From CPC320 sp002336405 (GTDB taxonomy: Bacteria; Pseudomonadota; Alphaproteobacteria; Rhodobacterales; Rhodobacteraceae), in contig CASIAN010000003.1 of assembly GCA_949372595.1 (NCBI GenBank), positions 1 to 64,000 of the forward strand: DNA of 64,000 nt. The letters run 5' to 3'. Positions 17,932 through 27,511 of this stretch are shown piece after piece. A program made the translations under genes and the position numbers. Each line of letters opens with the position of its first letter. Within the stretch, counting starts at the first letter, position 1. Below the pieces are notes generated by a model, which was not told where the DNA came from, searched no databases, and saw only the letters and a program-made list of their open reading frames with translations.

Positions 17932-18038
17932 TTCGATAGATTGAACTTTTCTTCAGCCACTGAAACGGTCTGCTGGGTCTTAAAGGTACAAACCTTACAG
18001 GGCTGTCACTGGTGTGCCAGCGCAAGCTGCAACAATGT

Positions 18039-18746
18039 TTATGCCAAACGGTCAGAATAACGATACCCGATTCCATACAATGTTTCGATCCCGCAAAATT
18101 GAGAGTCTGCAGCACGCATTTTCTTGCGCAACCGTTTGATATGACTGTCTATAGTTCGGTCATCAACATAAATTTGATCATCATAAGCCACATCCATCAA
18201 TTGGTCGCGACTTTTCACAAACCCAGGCCGTTGCGCCAAAGCCTGTAACAAAAGGAACTCTGTGACAGTCAAGGAGACTTCGCTTTCCTTCCAAGTGACA
18301 GCGTGGCGCATCGGATCCATCGTCAAAGCCCCTCTCTCTAACAGATGCCGCTCTTTTTCACCCGTCTCAAGGCTGTCAGAAAACTGCGCCTTCCGGCGTA
18401 ACAACGCCTGAATACGCGCCACCAAAAGACGCTGTGAAAAGGGCTTTTTAATATAATCATCTGCGCCCATACGCAGGCCAAGAACCTCATCTATTTCGTC
18501 ATCCTTAGATGTGAGGAAGATCACTGGGCTCGAAATTTTCGGGCGCATTTTTTGCAGTAGATCTATCCCATCCATTCTGGGCATTTTGATATCCAACACG
18601 ACGACATCGGGCTGTTTGCGATGAAACGCCTCCAGCGCACACTGCCCGTCGCTATAGGTGTCAATTTCAAACCCTTCACCCTCCAAAGTCATTTTGACAG
18701 AGGTTAAAATATTACGATCATCATCTACCAATGCGATTCTAGCCAT
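18039..18746 (-). CDS. chvI: Response regulator ChvI (OmpR family)
   Basis: 235 residues. The receiver domain has VDDD (7-10), phospho-acceptor Asp52 in VVLDIKMPRMDG and Lys in TSKDDE. The C-terminal winged helix has EVSLTVTEFLLLQALAQRPG and VDDRTIDSHIKRLRKKM. It is the partner of ChvG. It stands divergent from pckA across a 320-base AT-rich gap, as in Agrobacterium, where ChvI influences pckA expression. Confidence 0.95.
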   Translation of the reverse strand: MARIALVDDDRNILTSVKMTLEGEGFEIDTYSDGQCALEAFHRKQPDVVVLDIKMPRMDGIDLLQKMRPKISSPVIFLTSKDDEIDEVLGLRMGADDYIKKPFSQRLLVARIQALLRRKAQFSDSLETGEKERHLLERGALTMDPMRHAVTWKESEVSLTVTEFLLLQALAQRPGFVKSRDQLMDVAYDDQIYVDDRTIDSHIKRLRKKMRAADSQFCGIETLYGIGYRYSDRLA

Positions 18747-18789
18747 ACGATATAATATCCTACTAAGTATTACTAATAAGTTACTTTAG

Positions 18790-18817
18790 TATATATCATT
18801 CTTTTAATTATAATCAA
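18790..18817 (-). promoter_or_regulatory. Putative chvI promoter
   Basis: On the minus strand TTGATT (18812-18817) and TATATA (18790-18795) are 16 bases apart, upstream of chvI. The surroundings are very AT-rich, so a chance match is quite possible. The rest of the chvI-pckA gap (18747-19069) holds no gene. Confidence 0.35.
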
Positions 18818-19069
18818 TCCTTAACTGAGAATTATATTGTAGTTTCATACTCAGCTTTGCAATCTTATCACCTAAAAAGTAAATCTTGCCCATTCTTGAC
18901 GCGTCAAAGAAACCGCAGCCAAGTTAATTTCATTTGGTTGCGCTAACGGTGTGAATGTGCCCTGTTCATCTGTCAAATACACATGTTATCAACTTTCAAA
19001 GGTTGGATTAGGGTCTGCACTTGAGCCTGATTTTGCGATAGAAAAGACCAAGTCAGCAGGAGCTTGCAG

Positions 19070-20665
19070 ATGACAATTGGACGGGTAAACCCAAAGTTCA
19101 CACTAGAGGCACAGGGCCTCAAAGGTCTTGGAAAAATACACTATAATCTGACGGAACCTGCCTTGGTTGAACTGGCAATCAAACGCGGAGAAGCCGAGTT
19201 GGGTCAGGGGGGCACGGTGCTGGTCTCAACCGGAAAATTTACTGGCCGCTCCCCAAAAGACAAGCATGTTGTCGTGACACCCGACGTCAACGACACCATT
19301 TGGTGGGACAATAACGCCAAGATGACACAAGACGGCTTTCGCAGACTGAAAGATGATATGTTCGAGCATATGAAAGGCCGCGAATACAGCGTTCAAGATC
19401 TTGTGGCCGGGGCGGATGCGCAGCATGCGATCAGCATGCGCATGATCACCGAACTGGCTTGGCACGGTCTGTTCATCCGTCACCTTTTGCGCCGCCCGGA
19501 CGCCGAAGACCTAGCGGAATTCACCGCCGACTATACAGTGATCAACTGCCCAAGCTTCAAAGCTGACCCCAAGCGACATGATTGTCGCAGTGAAACCGTA
19601 ATAGCGATGAACTTTGCCGAAAAAATGATCCTGATCGGAGGAACAGAATATGCCGGTGAAAATAAAAAATGCGTCTTTACGTTGTTGAATTACCTATTGC
19701 CAGAGGTTGGTGTCATGCCGATGCACTGCTCGGCCAACCATGCCACGGACAACCCGGTAGACACAGCGATTTTCTTTGGCCTCAGTGGCACGGGTAAAAC
19801 AACACTCTCAGCCGACCCCGCGCGCACGTTGATCGGCGATGACGAACACGGCTGGTCAGAGCGGGGCACGTTCAATTTTGAAGGTGGGTGCTATGCCAAG
19901 ACCATCAACCTCAACCCCGAGGCAGAGCCTGAGATTTATGCAACCACCAATAAATTTGCGACCGTGATTGAAAACATGGTGTTCGATCCGGTGACGAAAG
20001 AACTAAATTTCAAAGATGACAGCCTGACTGCAAATATGCGTTGCGCCTATCCCATGCACTATATTTCTAACGCCTCCGAAGACGCGTTAGGCGGGCATCC
20101 AAAAAATATTATCATGCTGACCTGCGATGCGTTTGGTGTCATGCCTCCGATCGCCCGACTGACCCCCGCCCAAGCCATGTATCACTTTTTGTCCGGCTTT
20201 ACCTCTAAAATTGCTGGTACCGAACGCGGTATCACAGAACCCGAGCCAACGTTTTCAACCTGTTTTGGGGCGCCATTTATGCCGCGGCGTCCCGAAATCT
20301 ATGGGAATTTATTGCGTGATAAAATCAGTGCGCATGGCGCAACCTGCTGGTTGGTGAATACCGGTTGGACGGGTGGCGCCTATGGGACCGGATCACGGAT
20401 GCCCATCCGGGCTACCCGTGCCCTGCTCACTGCGGCATTGGATGGATCTCTGTCTAAAGTCGAGTTTCGCAAGGACGAAAATTTTGGCTTTGAAGTGCCC
20501 GTGACCGCCCCTGGAGTAGCAGAAGTGTTACTATCGCCGCGTCGCACTTGGGATGACAGCGCCGAGTATGACACTCAAGCCACCAAACTTGTGAAAATGT
20601 TCGCCGATAACTTTGCTCAGTATCTGCCCTATATCCAAGACGATGTGAAAGCGGCTGCAATCTGA
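19070..20665 (+). CDS. pckA: Phosphoenolpyruvate carboxykinase (ATP)
   Basis: 531 residues. Recognisable elements are the substrate-binding TGRSPKDKHVV, the kinase-1 P-loop GLSGTGKTTLS, the metal-binding IGDDEHGW and the ATP-type tail VNTGWTGGAYGTGSRM. The ATG at 19070 is chosen because CAGGAG ends 7 bases before it; a TTG at 19064 is less likely. It converts oxaloacetate and ATP to PEP, CO2 and ADP at the head of gluconeogenesis. It is divergent from chvI. Confidence 0.97.
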   Translation: MTIGRVNPKFTLEAQGLKGLGKIHYNLTEPALVELAIKRGEAELGQGGTVLVSTGKFTGRSPKDKHVVVTPDVNDTIWWDNNAKMTQDGFRRLKDDMFEHMKGREYSVQDLVAGADAQHAISMRMITELAWHGLFIRHLLRRPDAEDLAEFTADYTVINCPSFKADPKRHDCRSETVIAMNFAEKMILIGGTEYAGENKKCVFTLLNYLLPEVGVMPMHCSANHATDNPVDTAIFFGLSGTGKTTLSADPARTLIGDDEHGWSERGTFNFEGGCYAKTINLNPEAEPEIYATTNKFATVIENMVFDPVTKELNFKDDSLTANMRCAYPMHYISNASEDALGGHPKNIIMLTCDAFGVMPPIARLTPAQAMYHFLSGFTSKIAGTERGITEPEPTFSTCFGAPFMPRRPEIYGNLLRDKISAHGATCWLVNTGWTGGAYGTGSRMPIRATRALLTAALDGSLSKVEFRKDENFGFEVPVTAPGVAEVLLSPRRTWDDSAEYDTQATKLVKMFADNFAQYLPYIQDDVKAAAI

Positions 20666-20873
20666 TCCGGTACAACAAACTGTCCTAAACAACTTATTAA
20701 CTACTACCGCCAGACTTGCAGCTACATTGGGCTAACAGCGGTCCACTGGTCGCCATTCAGACAGTTCTGGATTTGAAAGAGGCGCCAAGAACCGCGCCCC
20801 GACAGTCATGTGGCAGCCGCTCGATACCATAAGATAACAACCAGAATCTCAGGATATCTGCGCTGAACAATTT
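20666..20873. other. Convergent intergenic region after pckA
   Basis: No gene and no obvious hairpin with a T-tract between pckA and the convergent GNAT-like gene. Confidence 0.3.
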
Positions 20874-21581
20874 TCAAGCAACCAGATCAATTAGAGGTAT
20901 GGTCATCATAAACTTAAGATCATCGCGCGCCATCCAAACCATAAACCCTTCGAGAGGCCGGTCTTTATTATTCAACCGCCACCGAATGCTGGCAGGCTCG
21001 CTGTGCATATATCCCAACCGTTCTGCCAAGCCTTTGAAAATCATTGACCGAGCCACAAACCCAAAAACGTAATCTGGTGAAAACCGCTTGATACACGTTA
21101 AAAATGCAAACCGGCCAAGCACCGCGCTCAACCCTGACCCCCGGTACGCCCCAAGGCTATCATCCATCCATAACTCGCCGTGGTAACACACCCTGCCGAG
21201 AATTTTCTGCGCTCCAGGCCCGGCCCGATAGCGCGAGGCGGCCAAATCGATGTCAGGGCCTACAGGTGGAAAGTCGCGAAAAGATTCACGCAAATGATTT
21301 GCTAAATTAGATGATTTTAAATCCAAAACCCGCATCGACTGAGTATGAATCACCCGGCCGTCAGACCCTCTAGCCACTAACCAGAACGCATTTTCTGCAT
21401 TCAATTGATGGATTTTAGGGTCAAAGGGCGGCCCTAACGGCTGTTGCGAGCGGTGCTCAAGAAGCAATAACTGATATGCATTAAAGTCTGAGCCAATTTC
21501 AATCGTGATGTCAAACTGGTCAAATATCTGCATTGCAGTCGCAAAAATCTGTGCGCCGTGGTCAAAGCCCTGAATAGTCAT
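20874..21581 (-). CDS. GNAT-like acyltransferase, function unknown
   Basis: 235 residues with no named family that I recognise. The C-terminal half looks like a GNAT fold. GELWMDDSLGAYRGSGLSAVLG resembles strand 4 followed by the acetyl-CoA loop (R-G-S-G-L), and VFGFVARSMIFKGLAERLGY resembles strand 5 and the following helix. The ATG at 21581 has GGGAGA 4-9 bases upstream; a TTG at 21593 is unlikely. It lies 77 bases downstream of a LysR-type HTH regulator on the same strand, suggesting a two-gene unit. The acceptor is unknown. Confidence 0.6.
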   Translation of the reverse strand: MTIQGFDHGAQIFATAMQIFDQFDITIEIGSDFNAYQLLLLEHRSQQPLGPPFDPKIHQLNAENAFWLVARGSDGRVIHTQSMRVLDLKSSNLANHLRESFRDFPPVGPDIDLAASRYRAGPGAQKILGRVCYHGELWMDDSLGAYRGSGLSAVLGRFAFLTCIKRFSPDYVFGFVARSMIFKGLAERLGYMHSEPASIRWRLNNKDRPLEGFMVWMARDDLKFMMTIPLIDLVA

Positions 21582-21658
21582 GATATCTCCCAAATCATTG
21601 AGTTTAAAAATACGGTGTCCTGAATGACTGCCTATGTATCACAAACTTTGTTTTGGAA

Positions 21659-22513
21659 TTAACTTAAAGTGAGCATTTTTTTTACGTTTTCAGGGAGGCC
21701 TTTAATATCAATGGCTTTGGTTTGATGGACAATTGACAGCAAAGCAAAACTATTGTCGGGAAACCGCGCACCCATAAGCAATCGATCATAGCTGGCTATT
21801 TGCAAACAGCCAGCTTGGTCCTGCGCTATTTGTGTTACGATATGGTCATATCGCAAACCATGGCTGACAAAAATAGTGTCAAAAGGTTGTCGCAAAAGTG
21901 AGGCAAACCCCCCTCCTCCTGGTAAATTAGACATAGAGCGTCCAACAGTACTGAGGGCCCATTCCTTACCAAACCATTCCGAATACACCGAACGTTGCCC
22001 CACCTCGGTGCAAAGCCAATCCTTTTCATGCCGACGAAAAATCATTGTATAGGGTCGAATCTTTTCAAAGGCAGAGTGCTCAATCTGACCTTCTGCCAAC
22101 GTCCAGCTTTGCAAAGCAGACTTCAGCAAATCAGATTTGCCTTTCCACACAGAGCTGATCGGGTGTTCCTGAAGAAAATAAAAATGATCCTCGATGTCTT
22201 TGCCTGCGATATGAATAGACGCCATTCTGTCATTATGGCTTAAAACATTACCAAGCCACGCCTCTCCAAAGGATAGGATTTCCTGCGCTCCTTGCAATGA
22301 GGCACGTCCTGCTGCAGTTAACCGGTACTGACGGTCCTCAATAGAAAATAATTTTTCGCCCCGAGCCTCTTCCAGTAAAAAAATATGACGCCGCACTGTC
22401 TGGCGCGTACTCCCCAGTTCCCGCACTGCTTTTGACAAATTCAATGTCCGCGCAAGCGTCGAAAATGAGCGTAAAAGTTCAAACAAGATTGACTGGCACT
22501 GGATCTTTTTCAT
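21659..22513 (-). CDS. LysR-type HTH regulator with unusual C-terminal domain
   Basis: 284 residues. The N-terminal 75 residues read as a LysR-like winged helix-turn-helix (LNLSKAVRELGSTRQTVRRHIFLLEEARGEKLF split over about 28-60, then YRLTAAG). The rest shows none of the usual LysR effector-domain blocks; it has an FRRHEKDWLC segment and a Gly-rich SNLPGGGGFASLL. The ATG at 22513 is chosen because homology starts there; a longer form from 22585 is possible. It probably controls itself and the GNAT-like gene downstream. Confidence 0.6.
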   Translation of the reverse strand: MKKIQCQSILFELLRSFSTLARTLNLSKAVRELGSTRQTVRRHIFLLEEARGEKLFSIEDRQYRLTAAGRASLQGAQEILSFGEAWLGNVLSHNDRMASIHIAGKDIEDHFYFLQEHPISSVWKGKSDLLKSALQSWTLAEGQIEHSAFEKIRPYTMIFRRHEKDWLCTEVGQRSVYSEWFGKEWALSTVGRSMSNLPGGGGFASLLRQPFDTIFVSHGLRYDHIVTQIAQDQAGCLQIASYDRLLMGARFPDNSFALLSIVHQTKAIDIKGLPENVKKMLTLS

Positions 22514-22736
22514 GGTGATCAAACTTTTCCCTATTTGAAAAGAATTGGCACGTAACCCTCGCAAACTCGTATGCTGATAAGCCACAAATTATCAATATTG
22601 GTATAATCTTCGTGCCTATTGGTCAAAATATCATCTTAGCATGGATGATTATTAACTCATATGCAACTGTAAGTAACTAATTGATCGATATTTGGAATCG
22701 GATATTCCCGTAAAAGTAGCAATTAAGGAATATTAT

Positions 22737-23105
22737 ATGTCTCATCCCGTCGATATTCATGTCGGACAACAATTAAAACGCATGCGGATCTTGCGAAACC
22801 TGACGCAGACAGACGTCGCGCAAGGTTTAAAAATTTCTTTCCAGCAGGTTCAAAAATACGAACTTGGCCGCAATAGAATCTCGGCGAGTCGCCTATTCGA
22901 ATTGTCTCATATCCTGAATGTTCCACCCGCTTTTTTCTTTGAGGGACTGGAAGATCCACACGACGAAAGCGAGCGCGCTCTTGATGACGAAGCCACCAAA
23001 ATTGCCTCGATGTTCACGCGCATTGAGGATGCCCGACTGCGCACCCAAATCCGGACATTTATAAATGAACTGGCCAGCACCGCGCCAAAAAAACGCTTTG
23101 AATAA
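22737..23105 (+). CDS. XRE-family helix-turn-helix regulator
   Basis: 122 residues. The Cro/C1-type HTH (HVGQQLKRMRILRNLTQTDVAQGL, then ISFQQVQKYELGRNRISASRLFELSHIL) fills about residues 8-62. It is followed by an acidic linker and a C-terminal helix (LRTQIRTFINELAS) that may dimerise. The ATG at 22737 has AAGGAA 7 bases upstream. Its upstream gap (22514-22736) is shared with the divergent LysR-type gene. Target genes are unknown. Confidence 0.85.
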   Translation: MSHPVDIHVGQQLKRMRILRNLTQTDVAQGLKISFQQVQKYELGRNRISASRLFELSHILNVPPAFFFEGLEDPHDESERALDDEATKIASMFTRIEDARLRTQIRTFINELASTAPKKRFE

Positions 23106-23127
23106 CACCACACGCCCGCCTGAATGA

Positions 23128-23889
23128 TCAACCACCCAACCCACGGCGCATCAGATTTAAGCCAGCCACCAAAAGAATATATAGTGTCAACCTACGGAAA
23201 GTTGCCTGATTGATACGGTCCTGAAATTTATCACCGATCCAAAATCCCAAGAGGGTCGGTGCAACAAGCAAAACGGAAACAGTCAAAACCTGGCTATGCA
23301 GCACCCCCGAACCAAGATGTGCGGCTATCAAAGCAACAGCCCCCAGCCCGTATATTACGCCCTGTATCCGAATTTGTTCAGATTTAGCAGTTGCAATCGC
23401 GGTCAGATACACAACCGTTGGTGGCCCCCAAATACCTGAAATGCCACCAATCAGACCGGCGAACCCCCCAACTAATATTTCCATTTCATAGCTGCGCTCA
23501 ATCTTGAAAACATTGATTTTGATCAACTGCCAAAATGTAAAAAATGTGACTGGGAAACCAAGCAAAAGAAACAATACTTCAGGCGGCAGTAACAATACGA
23601 ACTGGGCACTTACAATCAGGCAGACCCCTCCCGAAATCAAGAAAATGCGAAACTGCTTTACAGTTTTAAGTGCGGTGGCAAGACCGTGTCGCAATGCTTG
23701 AATTCCATTGGCAAAAAAAGAGGGGATAATCAAGGCGCCCAATGCGGTCTCAGGCGGCATCACCATGCTGAGACCGGAAATAAAGATCATCGGCAAAGCA
23801 AACCCAACCATGCCTTTGACAACTCCCGCTACCATAGCCACACAAAAAGCCGCGGCCCAGGTAGACAGATCCAGTTCAAGCAATATCAT
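23128..23889 (-). CDS. TauE/SafE-family membrane permease (sulfite exporter family)
   Basis: 253 residues with about eight hydrophobic segments in two halves. The family hallmarks are the first-repeat GVVKGMVGFALPMI and the second-repeat GFAGLIGGISGIWGPPTVVYL. Family members move small sulfonates, sulfite or other organic anions; the substrate here is not shown. The start is ambiguous between ATG 23889 and GTG 23904, as neither has a strong ribosome binding site. It faces mcd across about 146 bases. Confidence 0.85.
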   Translation of the reverse strand: MILLELDLSTWAAAFCVAMVAGVVKGMVGFALPMIFISGLSMVMPPETALGALIIPSFFANGIQALRHGLATALKTVKQFRIFLISGGVCLIVSAQFVLLLPPEVLFLLLGFPVTFFTFWQLIKINVFKIERSYEMEILVGGFAGLIGGISGIWGPPTVVYLTAIATAKSEQIRIQGVIYGLGAVALIAAHLGSGVLHSQVLTVSVLLVAPTLLGFWIGDKFQDRINQATFRRLTLYILLVAGLNLMRRGLGG

Positions 23890-24035
23890 GGCTTCGGTTA
23901 ACACAAACGATCACGGCTGGCTAAAAATTTCTCTTGCGCAACTTGTGCAATATAATTCCAGTATGTCTGGCATATATATTGCGCTGCAACTGCGAAGGGA
24001 TTATAATGGTTTCGCTGGTAAAGGAGAGTTTAGAC

Positions 24036-25721
24036 ATGGCACATGATGGACAAGATGTTACTTTTGAGGACACAACAATTCTCACTGATGCGCTGCAACT
24101 GTCGGCTGCAGCCTTGTCACCTTGTGTAACTCTTCTCGATTCTGCGACCGCATATGTCAGAACACTTGTCAGCCGAGACGGGCGGGTCTCAGCCAGATTG
24201 ATTGAACAGCACCAAACCGCAACCCACGGGCTGGCTTGGCTGGCCACTTACGTCGAGGCTCTGCGCCAGATGCACCGCTGGGCGCACACCCTGCAAACCG
24301 AAGGGAAATTCGGAGAGGTAGAGAAGCTGTTGCTGCAAATTGGCTTTGGTGAATATCTTGCGCAGATCCTTGGCGGCATTCCAATCAGCCAAAGTGAAAT
24401 TTTACGACTGCAAGATATCGTTCCGTCGCAACAAGTTATCGACAAGATGCGAACGCCAGAAATTATAACCCTGACCCGGTTGGGCAACTCGCAGACAGCA
24501 CGAAGCCGGCTGGTCATTTTGATGCAGGAACAATCGGCCAATATCACCACCGGCGCCTGTGGTCTGGACGATGAGCTTGAGATGATTCGGGAACAGTTTT
24601 ACCGCTATGCCGCCGAGCGGGTTGAGCCCTATGCCCATGAATGGCACCTCAAAGACGAATTGATCCCGATGGAGATCATCGAAGATTTGGCTGAAATGGG
24701 CGTGTTTGGGCTAACCATTCCAGAAGAGTTTGGTGGGTTTGGCCTTTCAAAAGCCTCGATGGCCGTGGTATCCGAAGAACTGTCACGGGGCTATATCGGC
24801 GTGGGCTCACTGGCGACACGTTCCGAGATCGCCGCAGAGCTGATTATGTGTGGCGGCACCCAAGCACAAAAACAAGACTGGCTACCCAAACTGGCCAGCG
24901 CCGAGATTTTGCCAACGGCAGTTTTTACCGAACCTAATACCGGTTCAGATCTGGGCGCCTTGCGGACCCGCGCCACCAAAGACGGTGATGACTACCGTAT
25001 CACCGGAAACAAAACCTGGATCACCCACGCAGCGCGCACCCATGTCATGACCCTTTTGGCACGCACCAACCCCGACAGCACCGATCATCGCGGCCTGTCG
25101 ATGTTTCTGGCGGAAAAAACCCCTGGGACCGATGCAGCGCCCTTCCCCACCACCGGCATGACCGGGGGCGAAATAGAAGTGTTGGGATATCGCGGGATGA
25201 AAGAATATGAATTGGCCTTCGACAATTTCCACGTTAAAGGCGAAAACCTGCTTGGCGGCGAAGAGGGCAAAGGGTTCAAGCAACTGATGCAAACCTTCGA
25301 ATCCGCGCGCATTCAAACCGCCGCCCGCGCCGTTGGCGTGGCCCAATGCGCGCTGGATCTCGGCATGCAGTACGCCAAAGACCGCAAACAATTTGGTAAA
25401 TCCTTGATTGAATTTCCTCGGGTTTCGGGAAAACTGGCAATGATGGCGGTTGAAATCATGCTCACTCGGCAACTGACTTATTTCAGCGCCTTTGAAAAAG
25501 ACAACGACCGGCGCTGCGATATGGAGGCGGGCATGGCAAAACTTCTTGGCGCGCGGACTGCATGGTCGGCCGCCGACAACAGCTTGCAAATTCATGGCGG
25601 CAATGGCTTTGCGTTGGAATATAAAATTAGCCGGGTGCTGTGTGATGCCCGCATTCTGAATATCTTTGAAGGCGCTGCCGAAATTCAGGCGCAGGTCATC
25701 GCGCGCCGTTTACTCGGATAG
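24036..25721 (+). CDS. mcd: (2S)-methylsuccinyl-CoA dehydrogenase, ethylmalonyl-CoA pathway
   Basis: 561 residues, about 170 longer at the N-terminus than ordinary acyl-CoA dehydrogenases. That long N-terminal domain (ATAYVRTLVSRDGRVSARLI and the following QTATHGLAWLATYVEAL) is typical of Mcd. The dehydrogenase part has TIPEEFGGFGLSKASM, the FAD/substrate block AVFTEPNTGSDLGALRT, NKTWITHA and the C-terminal QIHGGNGFALEYKISRV...ARILNIFEG. The ATG at 24036 has AAAGGAGAG 8 bases upstream. It oxidises methylsuccinyl-CoA to mesaconyl-CoA and passes electrons to ETF. It marks acetyl-CoA assimilation without isocitrate lyase. Confidence 0.88.
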   Translation: MAHDGQDVTFEDTTILTDALQLSAAALSPCVTLLDSATAYVRTLVSRDGRVSARLIEQHQTATHGLAWLATYVEALRQMHRWAHTLQTEGKFGEVEKLLLQIGFGEYLAQILGGIPISQSEILRLQDIVPSQQVIDKMRTPEIITLTRLGNSQTARSRLVILMQEQSANITTGACGLDDELEMIREQFYRYAAERVEPYAHEWHLKDELIPMEIIEDLAEMGVFGLTIPEEFGGFGLSKASMAVVSEELSRGYIGVGSLATRSEIAAELIMCGGTQAQKQDWLPKLASAEILPTAVFTEPNTGSDLGALRTRATKDGDDYRITGNKTWITHAARTHVMTLLARTNPDSTDHRGLSMFLAEKTPGTDAAPFPTTGMTGGEIEVLGYRGMKEYELAFDNFHVKGENLLGGEEGKGFKQLMQTFESARIQTAARAVGVAQCALDLGMQYAKDRKQFGKSLIEFPRVSGKLAMMAVEIMLTRQLTYFSAFEKDNDRRCDMEAGMAKLLGARTAWSAADNSLQIHGGNGFALEYKISRVLCDARILNIFEGAAEIQAQVIARRLLG

Positions 25722-25736
25722 AGGAGCACCCTGAAA

Positions 25737-27380
25737 TTACGGCAGGTTCAGCCGCGATGACAAGGCCCGTGGGTCGGTAATCAACTCGATAATTGCTGGC
25801 AGATTACTGGTGCGCGCGCGCTCAAAAGCGGCTGGAAACTCGTCGGTTTTGCGCACCACCTCGCCATGCCCGCCATAACTTTGGGCGAGGGCTGCAAACT
25901 TGGGATTATGCATCACCGTCCCCGAAACCCGACCGGGGTAATGCTGTTCCTGATGCATGCGAATCGTGCCATAAATGCCGTTGTTGGAAATGATCACTAC
26001 GATATTTGCGCCATATTGCGCTGCGGTGCCAAATTCCTGCATGGTCATCTGGAAACACCCATCACCTGCAAAACAAATCACATCACGATTTCGATGAGCC
26101 AGTTTGGCCGCCACAGCCGCCGGCAAACCATACCCCATTGACCCGCTGGTGGGCGCAAGCTGACTGCCATAGGTTTTATAATCGAAATAGCGGTGAAGCC
26201 AGGCCGCATAATTGCCGGCACCATTGGTCACAATTGCGGTCTCTGGCAGAACTTGGTTCACATGGCCAATGATCTGCTCCATTTTGACATCACCCACGCT
26301 GTGTTGTGGCGCACCCCAGGCGCAATAGGCTTGGTGCAGACCCTGCCGCCAAGTGCTATCTCGCAGTGGGTCGTCGTCGGGTTCTAGCTCTGCCAGCGCG
26401 CGCGCCATATCAACCGGTGAACAGGCCACAGACTGATCTGCGTGATAGATACGGCCCAGTTCAGTGGCATCGGGGTAAACATGGATCAGCCGCTGTTTGG
26501 GCTTGGGGATGTCAAAAAGTCCATAGCCACCGCTGGTAATCTCGCCCAGACGGGTGCCCAGCGCCAGAATGACGTCAGCCTGTTTTACTTTATCCGCCAA
26601 AGCCGGGTTGATCCCAATACCGACATCGCCCGCGTAATGCGGATGGCGGTTGTCAAAATAATCCTGCCGCCGAAACGCCGTCCCGACCGGCAACTCAAAC
26701 CGGGTGGCAAACCTCGCCATATCTGCGGCAGCCTTCGCCGACCACACCCCTCCACCGACAATCACCAAGGGTCTCTCAGCGGCTTGTAGGCGCGCTGCAA
26801 TCTTGATCGCGTCCGCACCGGATGCGGCCAGCGCCACCCCGTGAGCCTTGGGCGCGTCGCCACCCTCTGAAAAGGCCGAAAGCATATCTTCGGGCAAGGC
26901 CAGAACCACCGGTCCGGGCCGCCCCGACTGGGCGATATGAAACGCACGCGAGACATATTCGACTATCCGGTCTGTACGATCAATTTGCGCCACCCATTTC
27001 GCTATGGACCCGAACATCTGTCCGTAATCAATCTCTTGAAACGCCTCACGGTCCTTTTGATCACTGGCTACCTGCCCAATGAACAAAATCATTGGTGTGC
27101 TGTCTTGGGAGGCCACATGCACCCCGGCCGAAGCATTCGTCGCCCCCGGACCGCGGGTCACAAAAGCGATGCCCGGCGCGCCGGTCAGTTTGCCATGCGC
27201 CTCGGCCATCATCGCAACCCCGCCTTCCTGACGACCGATTACTGTCTCGATGCCACTGTCATACAGCCCATCCAACGCCGCTAGATAGCTTTCGCCGGGT
27301 ACGCAAAATACCCGCTCCACGCCTTGGATTTTCAACTGGTCAATTAAAACCTGGCCGCCATGCCGCATCTGAGCCCCCAT
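25737..27380 (-). CDS. Thiamine pyrophosphate enzyme, acetolactate-synthase-like
   Basis: 547 residues with the three-domain TPP fold. The N-terminal PYR domain has VERVFCVPGESYLAALDGL and the catalytic Glu in RQEGGVAMMAEAHGKLTG. A middle Rossmann-like domain has IVGGGVWSAKA. The C-terminal PP domain has SMGYGLPAAVAAKLAHRNRDVICFAGDGCFQM and the NNGIYGTIRMHQE tail, which form the GDG...N TPP/Mg motif. No regulatory small subunit gene is adjacent, so it may be a decarboxylase or carboligase of catabolism and not IlvB. The start at 27380 is chosen by homology; 27368 is also possible. Confidence 0.82.
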   Translation of the reverse strand: MGAQMRHGGQVLIDQLKIQGVERVFCVPGESYLAALDGLYDSGIETVIGRQEGGVAMMAEAHGKLTGAPGIAFVTRGPGATNASAGVHVASQDSTPMILFIGQVASDQKDREAFQEIDYGQMFGSIAKWVAQIDRTDRIVEYVSRAFHIAQSGRPGPVVLALPEDMLSAFSEGGDAPKAHGVALAASGADAIKIAARLQAAERPLVIVGGGVWSAKAAADMARFATRFELPVGTAFRRQDYFDNRHPHYAGDVGIGINPALADKVKQADVILALGTRLGEITSGGYGLFDIPKPKQRLIHVYPDATELGRIYHADQSVACSPVDMARALAELEPDDDPLRDSTWRQGLHQAYCAWGAPQHSVGDVKMEQIIGHVNQVLPETAIVTNGAGNYAAWLHRYFDYKTYGSQLAPTSGSMGYGLPAAVAAKLAHRNRDVICFAGDGCFQMTMQEFGTAAQYGANIVVIISNNGIYGTIRMHQEQHYPGRVSGTVMHNPKFAALAQSYGGHGEVVRKTDEFPAAFERARTSNLPAIIELITDPRALSSRLNLP

Positions 27381-27511
27381 TAAAAGCAATGCCGCAATCC
27401 GGCCATATTGATTGCAAACATCGCATAATACCCGGGACAATGCCAATCCCAAGTGAAGGCCCTGCTCTGGTCTAACTTGCGCAACAGACGCTTTATCCTT
27501 ATGATAACGGG

